A stretch of 64,000 nt of DNA from Stomorhina lunata (GCA_933228675.1 OW121744.1:21129036-21193035); one strand, 5' to 3'. Shown: positions 1 through 13,309, counted from the first letter of the stretch. Numbers and translations: made by a program. The notes: generated by a model from the sequence alone, not told the origin.

Positions 1-1005
1 TGATAAAAAATTTTCTATAGAAAAATTTTTGATAAAAAATTTTCTATAGAAAAATTTTTGACAAAGAAATTTTTCTATGCAAAAATATTTGATAAAAACG
101 TTCCTATGCAAAAATATTTGATGAAAAAAATTTTCTATTGAAAAATTTTTAATTGAAAATTTTCCATAGACAAATTTTGGATAAGAAATTTCCCATAGAA
201 AAATTTTTGATAAAAAAAATTTCTATAGAAAAATTTTTGATAAAAAAATTTTCTATAGAAAAATTTTTGCTAAAAAAATTTTCTATAGAAAAATTTTTGA
301 TAAAAAAATTTTCTATACAAAAATGTTTGACAAAAAAATTTTTTATGCAAAAATATTTGAAAAAAAAAATTTCTATGCAAAAATATTTGATAAAAAAATT
401 TTCTATTGAAAAAATGTTGATGAAAAAAATTTTATATTGAAAAATTTTTGATAGAAAATTTTCCATAGAAAAATTTTGGATAAAAAATTTCCCAAGAAAA
501 ATTTTTGATAAAAAAAAATTCTATAGAAACAATTTTGATCAAAAAGTATTTTAAAGAAAAAGTTTTGTTAAAAAAAAAATTTTACAAAAAAATTTTTCTA
601 TTCAAAAATATTTGATAAAAAAACTTTCTATAGAAAACTTTTTGATAAAAATATATTCTATTGAAAAATTTTTGATAAAAAACTTTCTATAGAAAACTTT
701 TTGATAAAAGAATTTTCTATAGAAAAATTTTTGATAAAAAATTTTCTATAGAAAAATTTTTGATAAAAAAAAATTTGTTTTAAAAATTGTTGATAAAAAA
801 AATTTCCTTTTTTTTATGTGGAAAATTATTTGGTAAAAAAAAATTGCTTTAGAAAAATTTTTGATAAAAAAATTTTCTATAGAAAAAGTTTTGATAAAAA
901 ATTTGCTATAGAAAAATTTTTGATAAAAAATTTGCTATAGAAAAATTTTTGATAAAAAATTGTTTATGAAAATATTTTAAAAAATGGTGTAGAAAACATT
1001 TTATT
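1..1005. repeat. 30-bp palindromic tandem array (array 1)
   Basis: Roughly 30 imperfect copies of a 29-30 bp unit alternating AAAAATTTTTGATAAAAA with TTTTCTATAG. The core TTTTCTATAGAAAA is a 14-bp palindrome. Copies are quite diverged (CTATGC, CTATTG and CTATAC variants), so this looks like an older array. It begins at the window edge and so may extend further left. Long open frames of the type KKFSIEKFLI in it come only from the 30-bp period. Confidence 0.9.
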
Positions 1006-2440
1006 TTTAAAACATTAGACCTAGTAGATATCAAAATGAAAAAAAAAAAAACAGGCAACCCACGCAGTGGCATTTTTACTTCAAGTTAAAAGCCAAGAAC
1101 CTTCAGTTATAGTTACATTTAAAATTACAGTAATTGTCTTAAGTCTATAATAAAAAAAGTAAAAGGCTTATATTTGTATTCGGTCGGTAGTGCAGAATAT
1201 GATATGCCCACCATTGCACTTTATTTTAGACGATCTTCAATGTTTTATTATGATTTTATGTTAAGGTTGCCAGAGGCTGTACCCTAAATCTTCATATGCT
1301 AGTTCCAATTTTGAAAATAAATATTTCGTTCGGTATCTCTTTATAATTGACTTTTTCATAAAGAAAAAGTAAGTTGCTTTGGCTTTGCTCGATGATCCCA
1401 CCCAAAACCATGTGAAAGATTAAAGTCTATTTTTTGGACTAAGCGAAAAAAATTCACCAAAATTTACCGATCGTAGAACAAAGTTCAAAATTTTCTGAAA
1501 AAAGTCACATAAATTGTTACACATAATTTAAGCAAAAAGTGTTGCAGTCGTTTAGGCGTAACTTTGAATTTAAGCTCAAGTCCCGTAAGTGTCGAAAAAT
1601 TAGTAGAGGTGATTTTTTGGTCAACCAATAAATGTGTGAGGAATTTCATAAAATTCTGTTGAGAATTGCGTTTTTTATTGCGAATAAAAGTAAGTGGAAA
1701 ATAGGAGCCCAAGGCAGGTATCCCAAGGAGTCGACGGATTTCGAAAATTTTTTGAAGTTTTCTTCTTTATATAAAACTGTACAAGTACAATATTTCATTG
1801 TTGTAGCGTCGCTCTTTCTATTTTTTGCACCATTTTTTGGATTTGGATGTATTAAGAAATACCACTGTGCAGCGTTATTATTATCATTAACACTTTGTGG
1901 TTATGAAAACTTAACCATTAGTTTGAGTCTTACAAACGATATGACTACCTCAATATACCACCAATTTTTTTGGGATAGTGGGTATAAAAACTAAGAAAAG
2001 ATACACATTTTTCACATGCAGCAGAATAACATATATATAAATGTTGCAAGAAGCCTAATTTTCCTAGGATTGTTTTTGTTCATTTTCAGTTATATTTATT
2101 TTCTCCGTCTCTCAGTTTCACAACATTGTCTTCATCCTATCACTCCTTCTGTCAGTGTTAAGCTTTATAATCAGCTTAGGTTGAAATGGTAGCATTTACA
2201 AGCTGTCAAATGTTTGACAATTGTTTTGAAATACATACAAATTTGAAAAAAAAGAACATCCAGTTAACTTTCGGAAGTAGGTTAAAGTAAAGTTAAATGT
2301 TCAGAAATAAAAAGGACTAACGAGATAGATATATGTATGTACTGCAATTAAAATGTTAAGGGTATAAAATAAATTTAAGTTTTTTTCAAAAAAAAAAAAA
2401 AAGCAATGAAAATGTCAGGGATTGTTAAAAATATCAACTA
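1006..2440. other. AT-rich non-array sequence, no gene seen
   Basis: Unique-looking intergenic sequence. The 120-codon open frame at 1632-1994 has no recognisable domain. Around 1640-1760 there are short stretches that weakly recall the middle of element A (the GGAATTTCATAAAATT and GGCAGGTATCCCA segments), so an old decayed copy is possible but unproven. Confidence 0.5.
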
Positions 2441-2469
2441 AAAGTAAAACCAATTTAAAACTAATAATA

Positions 2470-2660
2470 AATAAATGCACTAGACGGGAAGTTTTGTACC
2501 AAAATTGTAGTATTTGGAGTGAAAAGTATGTAGTTAGTGGCAATGCAAAAAATGCCAATGCTTTTCAAAAAAATTACAATTTGTTGTGGATTATGGGCCA
2601 GTGACATTATCGGACCTTACATTTTCAAAGAGGATGAGCACAAGAAAGTCTTCTTTTATT
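2470..2660 (+). pseudogene. mariner-type transposase relic 1
   Basis: A short decayed piece of a Tc1/mariner-superfamily transposase. One frame reads a CSIWSEK block at about 2505-2525, which corresponds to the CRIWSE-type block before the catalytic core. After a frameshift near 2600 another frame reads ASDIIGPYIFKEDEHKKV (about 2599-2652), matching the G-I-I-G-P-Y-F-F block that precedes VTVNG in this family. The same block is seen in the better copy at 62 kb (GGIIGPYFFQN) and in the relic at 30.5 kb (GGIKGLYIFEDE). No catalytic Asp region or terminal repeats were found. It is clearly non-functional. Confidence 0.65.
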
Positions 2661-3086
2661 ACCCTGCTCGAATTTAGATAATAAAATCTAATCTGCAAGC
2701 GTTTTTCGTTAGTAGCTTAGGTCGACTCTTTGTTAAATGATATACCAAACTGAACTTGTTTGTTAGTAACATGTTACACAATATAATTTTATATATTATG
2801 TGAATAAATTTCATTTTTTGTGTATTTTTATTTAAAATAAGCGTAATTATTTAATTTATATAACAAATTAATGAAAAAATGTTATGCCACATGGGTATAG
2901 TGACTTTTAATATAACGTCCCCTAATGCGTTCGTAGTATGATTATGATAGGATTGCAAACTAATGTCTTTTATATGTAAGCCTTGTGATTTATACAATTC
3001 AACCATTAGATAGTGTTGATACTGATCAAGACACTGATGATCGTGAAGGAAACTATAATCATCTGGGTTCAAAATTATTATATATT
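2661..3086. other. non-array AT-rich spacer
   Basis: No open frame, RNA or repeat recognised. It ends at the first 15-bp repeat units near 3087. Confidence 0.4.
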
Positions 3087-6000
3087 TTCAATAAAAAAAT
3101 TTTTCTATAGAAAAATTTTCAATAAAAAATCTTTAAACAGAAAAAATTTCTATAGAAAAATTTTCTATAGAAAAATTTTCTTAAGAAAAATTTTCTATAG
3201 AAAAATTTTCTTAAGAAAAATTTTCTATAGAAAAATTTTCTATACAAAAATTTTCTATAGGAAAATTTTCTATACAAAAATTTTCTGTAGGAAAATTTTC
3301 TATACAAAAATTTTCTATAGGAAAATTTTCTATAGAAAAATTTTCTATAGAAAAATTTTCTGTAGAAAAATTTTCTATAGAAAAATTTACTTTTAAAATT
3401 TTCTTGTAAAAAAAAATTCCGATAGAAAAATTGTTGAGAAAAAATTTTCTATAGAAAAATTTTTGATAAAAATTTTTTATAGAAAAATGTTTGAAAAAAA
3501 ATTTTTTGATAAAAAATTTTCTATAGAAAATTTTTTGATAAAAAATTTTCTATAGAAAATTTTTTGATAAAAAATTTTCTATAGAAAACTTTTTGATAAA
3601 AAATTTTCTATAGAAAAATTTTTGATAAAACAATTTTTTATTGAAAAATGTTTGATAAAAAAATTTTCTATAGAAAATTTTTTGAGAAAAAAATTTTCTT
3701 TATACAAATTTTTAATAAAAAATTTTCTACAGAAAAATTTTTAATAAAAAAAAAATTACTATAGAAAAATTTTCTATAGGAAAATTTTCGATAAAAAAAT
3801 TTTCAATAGAAATATTTTCGATAAAAAAAATTTTTTATAGAAAACAATTTTGATAAAAATCTTTTTATAGGAAAATTTTCTATAGAAAATTCTTGAAAAA
3901 TAAATTTCTATATAAAAAATTTTCTATAGAAAATTTTTTGATAAAAAAAATTTCCAAAGATAGATTTTCGGTAAAAAAAATTTCTATGGAAAAAAAATTT
4001 TTTTATCAAAAATTTTTCTATAGAAAATTTTTTATCAAAAAGTTTTCTATAGAAAAATTTTTGATAAAAATTTTTTATAGAAAAATGTTTGAAAAAAAAA
4101 ATTTTTTGATAAAAAATTTTCTATAGAAAAATTTTTGATATAAAATTTTCTATAGAAAAATTTTTGATAAAAAATTTTCTATAGAAAACTTTTTGATAAA
4201 AAATTTTCTATAGAAAAATTTTTGATAAAAAAATTATTTATTGAAAAATGTTTGATAAAAAAATTTTCTATAGAAAATTTTTTGAGAAAAAAATTTTCTT
4301 TATACAAATTTTTAATAAAAAATTTTCTATAGAAAAATTTTTAATAAAAAAAATTACTATAGAAAAATTTTCTATAGGAAAATTTTCGATAAAAAAATTT
4401 TCAATAGAAAAATTTTCTATAAAGAAATTTTTTATAGAAAACAATTTTGATAAAAATCTTTCTACAGGAAAATTTTCTATAGAAAATTCTTGAAAAATAA
4501 ATTTCTATATAAAAAATTTTCTGTAGAAAATTTGTTGATAAAAAAATTTCCAAAGAAAGATTTTCGGTAAAAAAATTTTCTATAGAAAAATTTTCTATAG
4601 AATAACTTTCGATAAAGAAATTTTCCACAAAAAATTTTTGATAAAAAATATTTCTACACAAAAGTTTTCGAAAGAAGAATATTTGATAACAAATTTTCTA
4701 TAGAAAAATTTTAGATAAAAACAACTTTTCTATAGAAAAATATTTGATAAAATAATTTACGATAGAAAAATTTTTGATCAAATTATTTTCCACAGAAAAA
4801 TGTTTGAAAAAAAAAATTTTCAATAAAAAAGTTTTTTGATAAAATAATTTTCAATGAAAAAATGTTTGTGTAGAAAAATTTTCAATAAAAAAATTTTTTG
4901 ATAAAATAATTTTCTATAGAAAATTAATAATATTTTCCACAGAAAAATTGTTAAAAAAAAAGATTTTGTATAGAAAATTTTTTTTATTGAATTTTCAACA
5001 AAAACATTTTTCTATAAAAAAATTTTCAATAAAAAAATTTTTCTATAAAAAAAAATTTCAATAAAAAAATTTTTCTATAAAAAAATTTTCAATAAAATAA
5101 AAATTTTTCTATAGAAAAATTTTCAATAAAATAAAAATTTGTCTATAGAAAAATTTTCAATAAAATAAAAATTTTTCTATAGAAAAATTTTCAATAAAAT
5201 AAAAATTTTTCTATAGAAAAATTTTCAATAAAATAAAAATTTTTCTATAGAAAAATTTTCAATAAAAAAAATTTTCTATAGAAAAATTTTCAATAAAAAA
5301 ATTCTATAGAAAAATTTTCAATAAAAAAAAAAATAAAAAATTTTCTATAGAAAAATTTTCAATAAAATAAAAATTTTTCTATAGAAAAATTTTCAATAAA
5401 ATAAAAATTTTTCTATAGAAAAATTTTCAATAAAATAAAAATTTTTCTATAGAAAAATTTTCAATAAAATAAAAATTTTTCTATAGAAAAATTTTCAATA
5501 AAATAAAAATTTTTCTATAGAAAAATTTTTAATAAAATAAAAATTTTTCTATAGACAAATTTTCAATAAAATAAAAATTTTTCTATAGAAAAATTTTCAA
5601 TAAAATAAAAATTTTTCTATAGAAAAATTTTCAATAAAATAAAAATTTTTCTATAGACAAATTTTCAATAAAATAAAAATTTTTCTATAGAAAAATTTTT
5701 ATTTTATTGAAAATTTGTCTATAGAAAAATTTTTATTTTATTGAAAATTTTTCTATAGAAAAATTTTCAATAAAATAAAAATTTTTCTATAGAAAAATTT
5801 TCAAAAAAATAAAAATTTTTCTATAGAAAAATTTTCAATAAATTAAAAATTTTTCTATAGAAAAATTTTCAATAAAATAAAAATTTTTCTATAGTCAAAT
5901 TTTCAATAAAATAAAAATTTTTCTATAGAAAAATTTTCAATAAAATAAAAATTTTTCTATAGAAAAATGTTCAATAAAATAAAAATTTTTCTATAGAAAA

Positions 6001-7242
6001 ATTTTCAATAAATTAAAAATTTTTCTATAGAAAAATTTTCTATAAAATAAAAATTTTTCTATAGTCAAATTTTCAATAAAATAAAAATTTTTCTATAGAA
6101 AAATTTTCAATAAAATAAAAATTTTTCTATAGAAAAATGTTCAATAAAATAAAAATTTTTCTATAGAAAAATTTTCAATAAAATAAAATTTTGTCTATAG
6201 AAAAATTTTCAATAAAATAAAAATTTTTCTATAGAAAAATTTTCAATAAAATAAAAATTTTTCTATAGAAAAATTTTCAATAAAATAAAAATTTTTCTAT
6301 AGAAAAATTTTCAATAAAATAAAAAATTTTCTATAGAAAAATTTTCAATAAAATAAAAATTTTTCTATAGAAAAATTTTCAATAAAATAAAAATTTTTCT
6401 GTAGAAAAATTTTCAATAAAAAAAATTTCTATAGAAAAATTTTCAATAAAATATAAATTTTTCGATAGAAAAATTTTCAATAAAATAAAAATTTTCTATA
6501 AAAAAATTTTCAATAAAAAAATTTTCTATAGAAAAATTTTCAATAAAAACATTTTTCTATAGAAAAATTTTCAATAAAAAAATTTCTATAGAAAAATTTT
6601 CAATAAAAAAATTTTTCTATAGAAAAATTTTCAATAAAAAAATTTTTCTATAGAAAAATTTTCAATAAAAAAATTTTTCTATAGAAAAATTTTCAATAAA
6701 AAAATTTTTCTATAGAAAAATTTTCAATAAAAAAATTTTTCTATAGAAAAATTTTCAATAAAAAAATTTTTCTATAGAAAAATTTTCAATAAAAAAATGT
6801 TTCTATAGAAAAATTTTCAATAAAAAAATTTTTCTATAGAAAAATTTTCAATAAAAAAATTTTTCTATAGAAAAATTTTCAATAAAAAAATTTTTCTATA
6901 GAAAAATTTTCAATAAAAAAATTTTTCTATAGAAAAATTTTCAATAAAAAAATTTTTCTATAGAAAAATTTTCAATAAAAAAATTTTTCTATAGAAAAAT
7001 TTTCAATAAAAAAAATTTTCTTTAGAAAAATTTTCAATAAAAAAATTTTTATATAGAAAAATTTTCAATAAAAAAATTTTTATATAGAAAAATTTTCAAT
7101 AAAAAAATTTTTATATAGAAAAATTTTCAATAAAAAATGTTTCTATGGAAAAATTTTCATTAAAAAAATTTTTCTATGGAAAAATTTTCAATAAAAAATT
7201 TTTCTATAGAAAAATTTTTAATAAAAAAAATTTTCTATTGTC
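3087..7242. repeat. composite palindromic tandem array (array 2)
   Basis: Four zones lie side by side. At 3087-3390 the unit is only 15 bp (AAAAATTTTCTATAG). At 3400-4990 it is about 30 bp and diverged, with a segmental duplication. At 4990-6500 it is mostly 34 bp (AAAAATTTTCAATAAAAT then AAAAATTTTTCTATAG). At 6500-7240 it is 31 bp and nearly uniform (AAAAATTTTCAATAAAA then AAATTTTTCTATAG). All zones share the CTATAG palindrome. The 34-bp zone looks like the 31-bp unit with three extra bases. Two units near 5688-5755 are inverted. Confidence 0.92.
3454..4560. repeat. about 600-bp segmental duplication inside array 2
   Basis: The block at about 3454-3960 recurs at about 4053-4555. The distinctive string CTTGAAAAATAAATTTCTAT starts at 3892 and again at 4489, an offset of 597 bp, and the irregular units around it are in the same order in both copies. 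Block duplication has therefore acted on top of single-unit amplification. Confidence 0.75.
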
Positions 7243-8615
7243 AGTTTAAGAAAAAATTTACTGTACCACATTACCAAGGTATCAAATATGTTATTTAAAA
7301 AAAAGTATTTAAATTAAGTTTGATGGTGGTTATATGAGATTCTGAAAAGTCTAATATATTTCTATTGTTCTTTGCAGTTGTTAATAATTTCTAAATGCCT
7401 CCCTCTAGCAAGAATTTCAATAGATTTTGGTCTTCTATTGAAATAATTACTCTCATATGAAATGTTAATAAATAAGTAGTTAAAGTAAATTTGTATTATT
7501 GTTGATTTTCCATTCTGTTATAATGTGATGACAATGACCGGAAAACATGCTAGTAGCAATAACAGAAGAAAACTACATCAACAGCAAACGAGTAATAACG
7601 ATTAAAGTAGGTGAAGCTCGCCTTTTTGTAAGCCTTACACGCACTTAAGTTCAAAATAGACATTTCTGAGCTTTTCCGGGTTTAACTCAGTTATTTTCGG
7701 CATCTGGATTAATATGGAAGCTAGGGTTGAATGTTACTTCCTAGTAATAAGCTTTTAGTAAGCTTTTCGAAATTTAAGTATATTTTTGTATTCTTTCCCG
7801 CATCTAGGATGATGTGAAAGCTTTCGTTACGAACTTCAGCATGACGTACTATACTCTTATTAATTATGCTGGTGTAGGGTATAACAAAGGACTCTCTTGT
7901 GAACTTTTCATTAATTCGTATACATCCGAGAATTCATGTACGTGTACATTAATACCTCCTGCTTCACTGAATTCGATTTAATGTTGACCAAGTTTCACTT
8001 TTTTGCAAAATATTCGAGCTATGAAAAATTAAAAAACTGTACGCGATTTGGATTATAATTTCACGTCAACAGAGGGAGCACTGTAGCCTTGATTCAATGT
8101 TTGTGGAATAAAGTTTATGCATGTATTTGTTTACCAATTCCTGTTATTGTTTGAGCCTTAAGAGAAGTTAATGCGAAGCTTTCCATTGTGTTCCTCCCCA
8201 CACATACATATAAATACACACAAATACCATGAAACGGTTACAGGCAATTATTCATTTTTATATTGTTTTTTTTTATTAATACACAAGAGTTTTCTCTCGA
8301 CTATGGACCAGAAAGTAGTGGGTGAAATGTTTGATAATACATTCCTTTACATTAACATTCGGTCATGCTGTGCTATTTTTCTGAAGGCCTAGGGGGTATT
8401 TTTTATGTGTTAACATTAATGACATTCATTTAGGAAAACACGTTAAGCATAACAATTACGGTCCTGTGATTATTTACGGGCTTAAATTCGTTTCGTTTTC
8501 TTTTGTTGGCTCTTAACTCAATGTCCGAAAAAGATGACAAAAAAGCAAATAAATTACAAGAATAGTTGAGAAGAAAATCTACTTAAATTTTGTTAGCTTT
8601 AGTTAAAACAAAAAT
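7243..8615. other. non-array intergenic sequence, no gene seen
   Basis: No coding region recognised; the 73-codon open frame at 8171-8392 shows nothing. Around 7690-7830 the phrases GCATCTGGATTAATATGG and AAGCTAGGGT recall the interior of element A, so a decayed copy may lie there. Confidence 0.45.
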
Positions 8616-10735
8616 TTAAAAAACTTTTCTATAAAATTTTTTTGCTATAGAAAAACTCCTTAAAAAAATTTTTTTCTAAAGCAAAATTTTCTAAAAGAAA
8701 TTTTTTCTAAAGAAAAATTTTCTATAAGAAATTTTTTCCATAGAAAAAATTTTCTATAAGAAATTTTTTCTATAGAAAAAAATTTCTATAAGAAATTTTT
8801 TCTATAGAAAAAAATTTCTATAAGAAATTTTTTCTATAGAAAAAATATTCTATAAGAAATTTTTTCTATAGAAAAAATATTCTATAAGAAATTTTTTCTA
8901 TAGAAAAAATTTTCCATAAGAAATTTTTTCTATAGAAAAAATTTTCCATAAGAAATTTTTTCTATAGAAAAAATTTTCCATAAGAAATTTTTTCTATAGA
9001 AAAAATTTTCCATAAGAAATTTTTTCTATAGAAAAAATTTTCCATAAGAAATTTTTTCTATAGAAAAAATTTTCCATAAGAAATTTTTTCTATAGAAAAA
9101 AATTTCCATAAGAAATTTTTTCTATAGAAAAAATTTTCCATAAGAAATTTTTTCTATAGAAAAAATTTTCCATAAGAAATTTTTTCTATAGAAAAAATGT
9201 TCTATAAGAAATTTTTTCTATAGAAAAAATGTTCTATAAGAAATTTTTTCTATAGAAAAAATTTACCATAAGAAATTTTTCTATAGAAAAAATTTTCTAT
9301 AGGAAATTTTTTCTTAGGAAAAATTTTCAGTAAGAAATTTTTTCTAAAGAAAAAATTTTCTATAAGAAGTTTTTGTATAGAAAAATTTTCTATAGGAAAT
9401 TTTTTCTTAAGAAAAATTTTCTATAAGATATTTTTTCTAAAGAAAATTTCTATAAGAAATTTTTTCTAAACAAAAATTTTCTATAAGAAATTTTTTCTAA
9501 AGAAAAATTTTCTATAAGAATTTTTTTCTAAAGAAAAATTTTCTATAAAAAATTTTTTCTAAAGAAAAATTTTCTATAAGAAATTTTTTCTAAAGAAAAA
9601 TTTTGTATAAGAAATTTTTTCTAAAGAAAAATTTTCTATAAGAAATTTTTTCTAAAGAAAAATTTTCTATAAAAAATTTTTTCTAAAAAAAAATTTCTTG
9701 TAGAAAATTTTTCTATAGAAAAAATTTATTATAGAAAAATTTTCAACAGAAAAAATTTCTTATAAAAAAATTTTCTAAAAAAAATTTTTCTATACAAAAA
9801 GTTTCTTATAGAAAATTTTCTATAGAAAAAATGTTTTATTGAAATTTTTTTTTTAGAAAAAATTTCTCATAGAAAATTTTTTCTATAGAAAAAATTTCTT
9901 ATAGAAAATTTTTTCTTATAGAACATTTTTTCTATAGAAATAATTTTTTATAGAAAATTTTTTCTATAGAAAAAATTTCTTATAGAAAATTTTTTCTATA
10001 GAAAAAATTTCTTATAGAAAATTTTTTCTATAGAAAAAATTTCTTATAGAAAATTTTTTCTATAGAAAAAATTTCTTATAGAAAATTTTTTCTATAGAAA
10101 AAATTTCTTATAGAAAATTTTTTCTATAAAAAAAATTTCTTATAGAAAATTTTTTCTATAGAAAAAATTTCTTATAGAAAATTTTTTCTATAGAAAAAAT
10201 TTCTTATAGAAAATTTTTTCTATAGAAAAAATTTCTTATAGAAAATTTTTTCTATAGAAAAAATTTCTTATAGAAAATTTTTTCTATAGAAAAAATTTCT
10301 TATAGAAAATTTTTTCTATAGAAAAAATTTCTTATAGAAAATTTTTTCTATAGAAAAAATTTCTTATAGAAAATTTTTTCTATAGAAAAAATTTCTTATA
10401 GAAAATTTTTTCTATAGAAAAAATTTCTTATAGAAAATTTTTTCTATAGAAAAAATTTCTTATAGAAAATTTTTTCTATAGAAAAAATTTCTTATAGAAA
10501 ATTTTTTCTATAGAAAAAATTTCTTATAGAAAATTTTTTCTATAAAATAAAATTTCTTATAGAAAATTTTTTCTATAGGAAAAATTTCTTATAGAAAATT
10601 TTTTCAATAGAAAAAATTTCGTATAGAAAATTTTTTATAAGAAATTTTTTCTTTAGAAATATCGAATAATTTTCTAAACGAAATTTTTTCTAAAGAAAAA
10701 TTTTCGAAACGAAATTAAATTTCTATTACAAAAAA
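8616..10735. repeat. 31-bp palindromic tandem array (array 3)
   Basis: The first zone (8650-9300) has a 31-bp unit AAAAATTTTCCATAAG plus AAATTTTTTCTATAG. A diverged middle zone (9300-9900) uses CTAAAG in place of CTATAG. A very uniform zone (about 9900-10560) has the unit AAAAATTTCTTATAG plus AAAATTTTTTCTATAG, about 20 nearly identical copies. Each zone has its own consensus, which indicates local homogenisation. Confidence 0.92.
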
Positions 10736-12103
10736 AAACTGAAACTTTTAAAGTTTAAAAAAAGTAGTTTCAAATCTTTATTAAGAGAACTTTAAACAAT
10801 TTTTGTTGCTGATATAGGAAAACAGAAAAATATAAATAATGTAGCATACTTAAAGGCTTTTCCATTTCTAAGAATGTTTTTAAAATGTTATACATATATA
10901 TTTTTGTATAAATAGAACGTTTTTTGTTTGTATGATTTTTTGCAAGGACCTTATTTTTTGTTTGTATTATTTTATTTCTCAGCAACAAAAGAGCCCGATT
11001 CTGTGAACCATGTCAACCATGATTATATTTTGTTTTTTATAATTTTATTTTTGTTTGTCTGTACATCAGGTTAAGTATCTACAGAGTCAAGCATGACAAA
11101 GGATTTAGTTGGTCGTACTTTTCATAAAATTTTTTTTTACTCCCTCATTGTTGTTTTACTTTCCAAGAGTAATTATTCTATTTTTTATTTAATTTAATAT
11201 AGGGTGTAGTAAAAAGTATTTTATTATTTTTTTAAAATATGTTTTTTTCTTGTTTCATTGCAAGCATGGCAGCTAGTACTAAAAAATCTTCTTAGATATT
11301 TGGAGCAAGTGTCAAAAATGAACCCATGCAAAGATAACATGAGTAGAATATTGCAGTTTTTCTTTAACAAATTGAAAAGTTATCATTCTATATATACAAG
11401 AAACCTTTTTACTACACCCAATATTTTTTGTTAAACTAGATTGTTGAATTTTCTTTTAAATTTGATGTTTTGTTGTTGCTATATTTTTCCCTCAGATTTT
11501 GTCTATTTACAAAGGATTATTATTATATAAAAATAATTTTAATTTTGTTTTTATTGTTTCTTTATAATTATTTTGTTAAAGTTGTTTTTCTATTCAGTGA
11601 AAAAGGGTCAAAGTGAATGAAACTTGAAGCACAAAAAATGTTTAGCCCAAATTTTTTTTCAAAATAATAAAAAGTATGTTTTAATGCGGGTATTTATTGG
11701 GTTATTAGAAAATTTATTTCATTTTTAAAAGAAAAAAAATTATATAAATTCTTTTATATTTTAACAAAATTAAACTACTTATTTTTAGAATGATAAAGGA
11801 TATTTGAAAATTGATTTTTTTAAAGTTTTTATTTATTTTGTTGCATATGTTTAGGCATGTCGTTGAGGACACGAAATTTTGGGGGAAAACTTAAATAACT
11901 TAAAAACTATTTCATGGATTTTTGAAATTTTTTCTAGTAATGATACAAAATTTGTTGTTTAAGATTTCGCCTAATCCAAAAATGCTCCCAAGCAAGCCTG
12001 TTTCTTAAAAAAATAAATGATAATCAAGATTGACATATTTTTACAACCTATTTATCTAGTTCCAACACAATACATTGCATAAGTAGGGGTCACTAACTAC
12101 TTA
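10736..12103. other. AT-rich non-array sequence, no gene seen
   Basis: Very AT-rich intergenic DNA with no supported gene. Two stretches share the phrase AAAAAGT/CTTTTTACTACACCC (about 11200 and 11400), suggesting the ends of an unclassified repeat, but I could not define it. Confidence 0.4.
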
Positions 12104-12890
12104 TGCTATAGTCGGTCAAGCCCAACTATATCATATCCTTCACTACTAAGATCAAATATGGACCAACAATTAAACAAGTTTTCCTTAAGTCTTAGAGACA
12201 TACATACATATACTATGTGCTATATTTTCAAAATTTCGAGATTTATATCATTTCCGGCTAAGGGCCTGATATGGGAGCTAGGGTCAATTGTGAACCGATT
12301 GTTACGAAATTCTGGTTATTTATTTATATTTACAAAATATTTATCTGTGCAAAGTTTAAGTTATCAAATGCATTTATCTTTAAAGTTATTAATGTTTTTG
12401 TGCTTTTATGTGTATATAAATGTGTCTTGTATGGGATGTATAGTTAAAAATGGCCCGACTTCTACAAAATTAGAAACACTAATTAAGGTTATGATAAGCA
12501 ATATTTGGGCTGAATATTATTAAAATACAACTAAATTTGTGGCTGTAAAGGACCAAAAGCTCTATTCCGGGAAGGCATCCCTATTTGAGGTACCCGAAAT
12601 AGTAATCCGATTTCGCCCAAAAAGAATAGGGATCGACTTAAGTATGACCCTGTGCCAAATTTCATCAAATTATCTTTAAAGTTACGACTTGTAGAATGAT
12701 AACAATTTTACATGGATAACCGCCCAGCCAGCCAACCGGACGGTCATCGTTAAAACAACTCTGGGGGTGATTCTAAGTCGATTGGTATACTAAAAGGTGA
12801 GTCTCAGACCAATATATCTATGTGTTAAAAACATCGGCACAAACACAATATACCTATTTCACATATGGTATTGAAGGGTATTAAAACTCT
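12104..12890 (+). mobile_element. dispersed element A, copy 1 (diverged, near full length)
   Basis: It starts TGCTATAGTCGGTCAAGCCC, followed by an ATCCTTCACTACTAAG motif. It contains GATATGGGAGCTAGGGTC, a TTCCGGGAAGG segment, GTGCCAAATTTCATCAAATT and GATTGGTATACTAAAAGGTG, and ends CATATGGTATTGAAGGGTAT. The same ordered blocks occur at 59776-61930 and, reversed, at 14766-15412. The left ATACCCTTCACCA-type motif and the right TGGTGAAGGGTAT motif are inverted relative to each other, which suggests a non-autonomous terminal-inverted-repeat element. No protein is encoded. The superfamily is unknown. Confidence 0.7.
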
Positions 12891-13285
12891 ACTTTCCGTT
12901 GAAAACAACTTATTTTTAATTTCTTCTAGCTCAAAAATATTTCTTGAATATATATAATTCTCATTTTGTTCACATATATAATAAGATACTACTTACTACC
13001 CAATCGGGTCAAATTTTTTGAATATCCCTCAATTATCTGATACATTGTATTTGGCCTACCGATTACAAGCCTATTTTGTATTTATTTATTTTCTTTTTTT
13101 AATGGCCTATATTTACAACCTGTTAACGTCTAAGGTCGGGCATATTTTAGAATACCATGTGCTTCGATCCAATTTCATAGACCAAGTTCTGAAAGATTTT
13201 CCTCTACTGAAGATCCTACCTCGAATTTTCGAAAACTTTTGCTGGAGTACATATTTTCGTTCATTCAAATTAACTTTTTTTTAAC
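12891..13285 (+). repeat. dispersed repeat C, copy 1
   Basis: Shares ordered blocks with 14322-14765: AATTTCTTCTAGCTCAA, TATATAATTCTCAT, GATTACAAGCCTATTTTGTA, CCTATATTTACAACCT, GGTCGGGCATATTTTAGAAT, GAAAGATTTTCCTCTACT and GCTGGAGTACATATTTTCGT. The 88-codon open frame here is not convincingly coding, because the second copy breaks it and carries indels. It sits directly after element A copy 1 and before a palindromic array. Confidence 0.7.
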
Positions 13286-13309
13286 CTAGAAAATGGTACA
13301 TTTTTTCAA

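Noticed and set aside
153..466. Long open frames reading KKFSIEKFLI or similar (here and at 3013-3396, 16317-17374, 25359-26298, 42525-42788, 45493-45771, 54943-55200)
   Set aside because: They occur in several frames and on both strands of the same arrays, because units of 15 or 30 bp are multiples of three and lack stops. They show no codon bias, domain or conserved start.
5000..7240. CRISPR-like regular repeats
   Set aside because: There are no unique spacers; the whole unit repeats without interruption, and the genome is eukaryotic.
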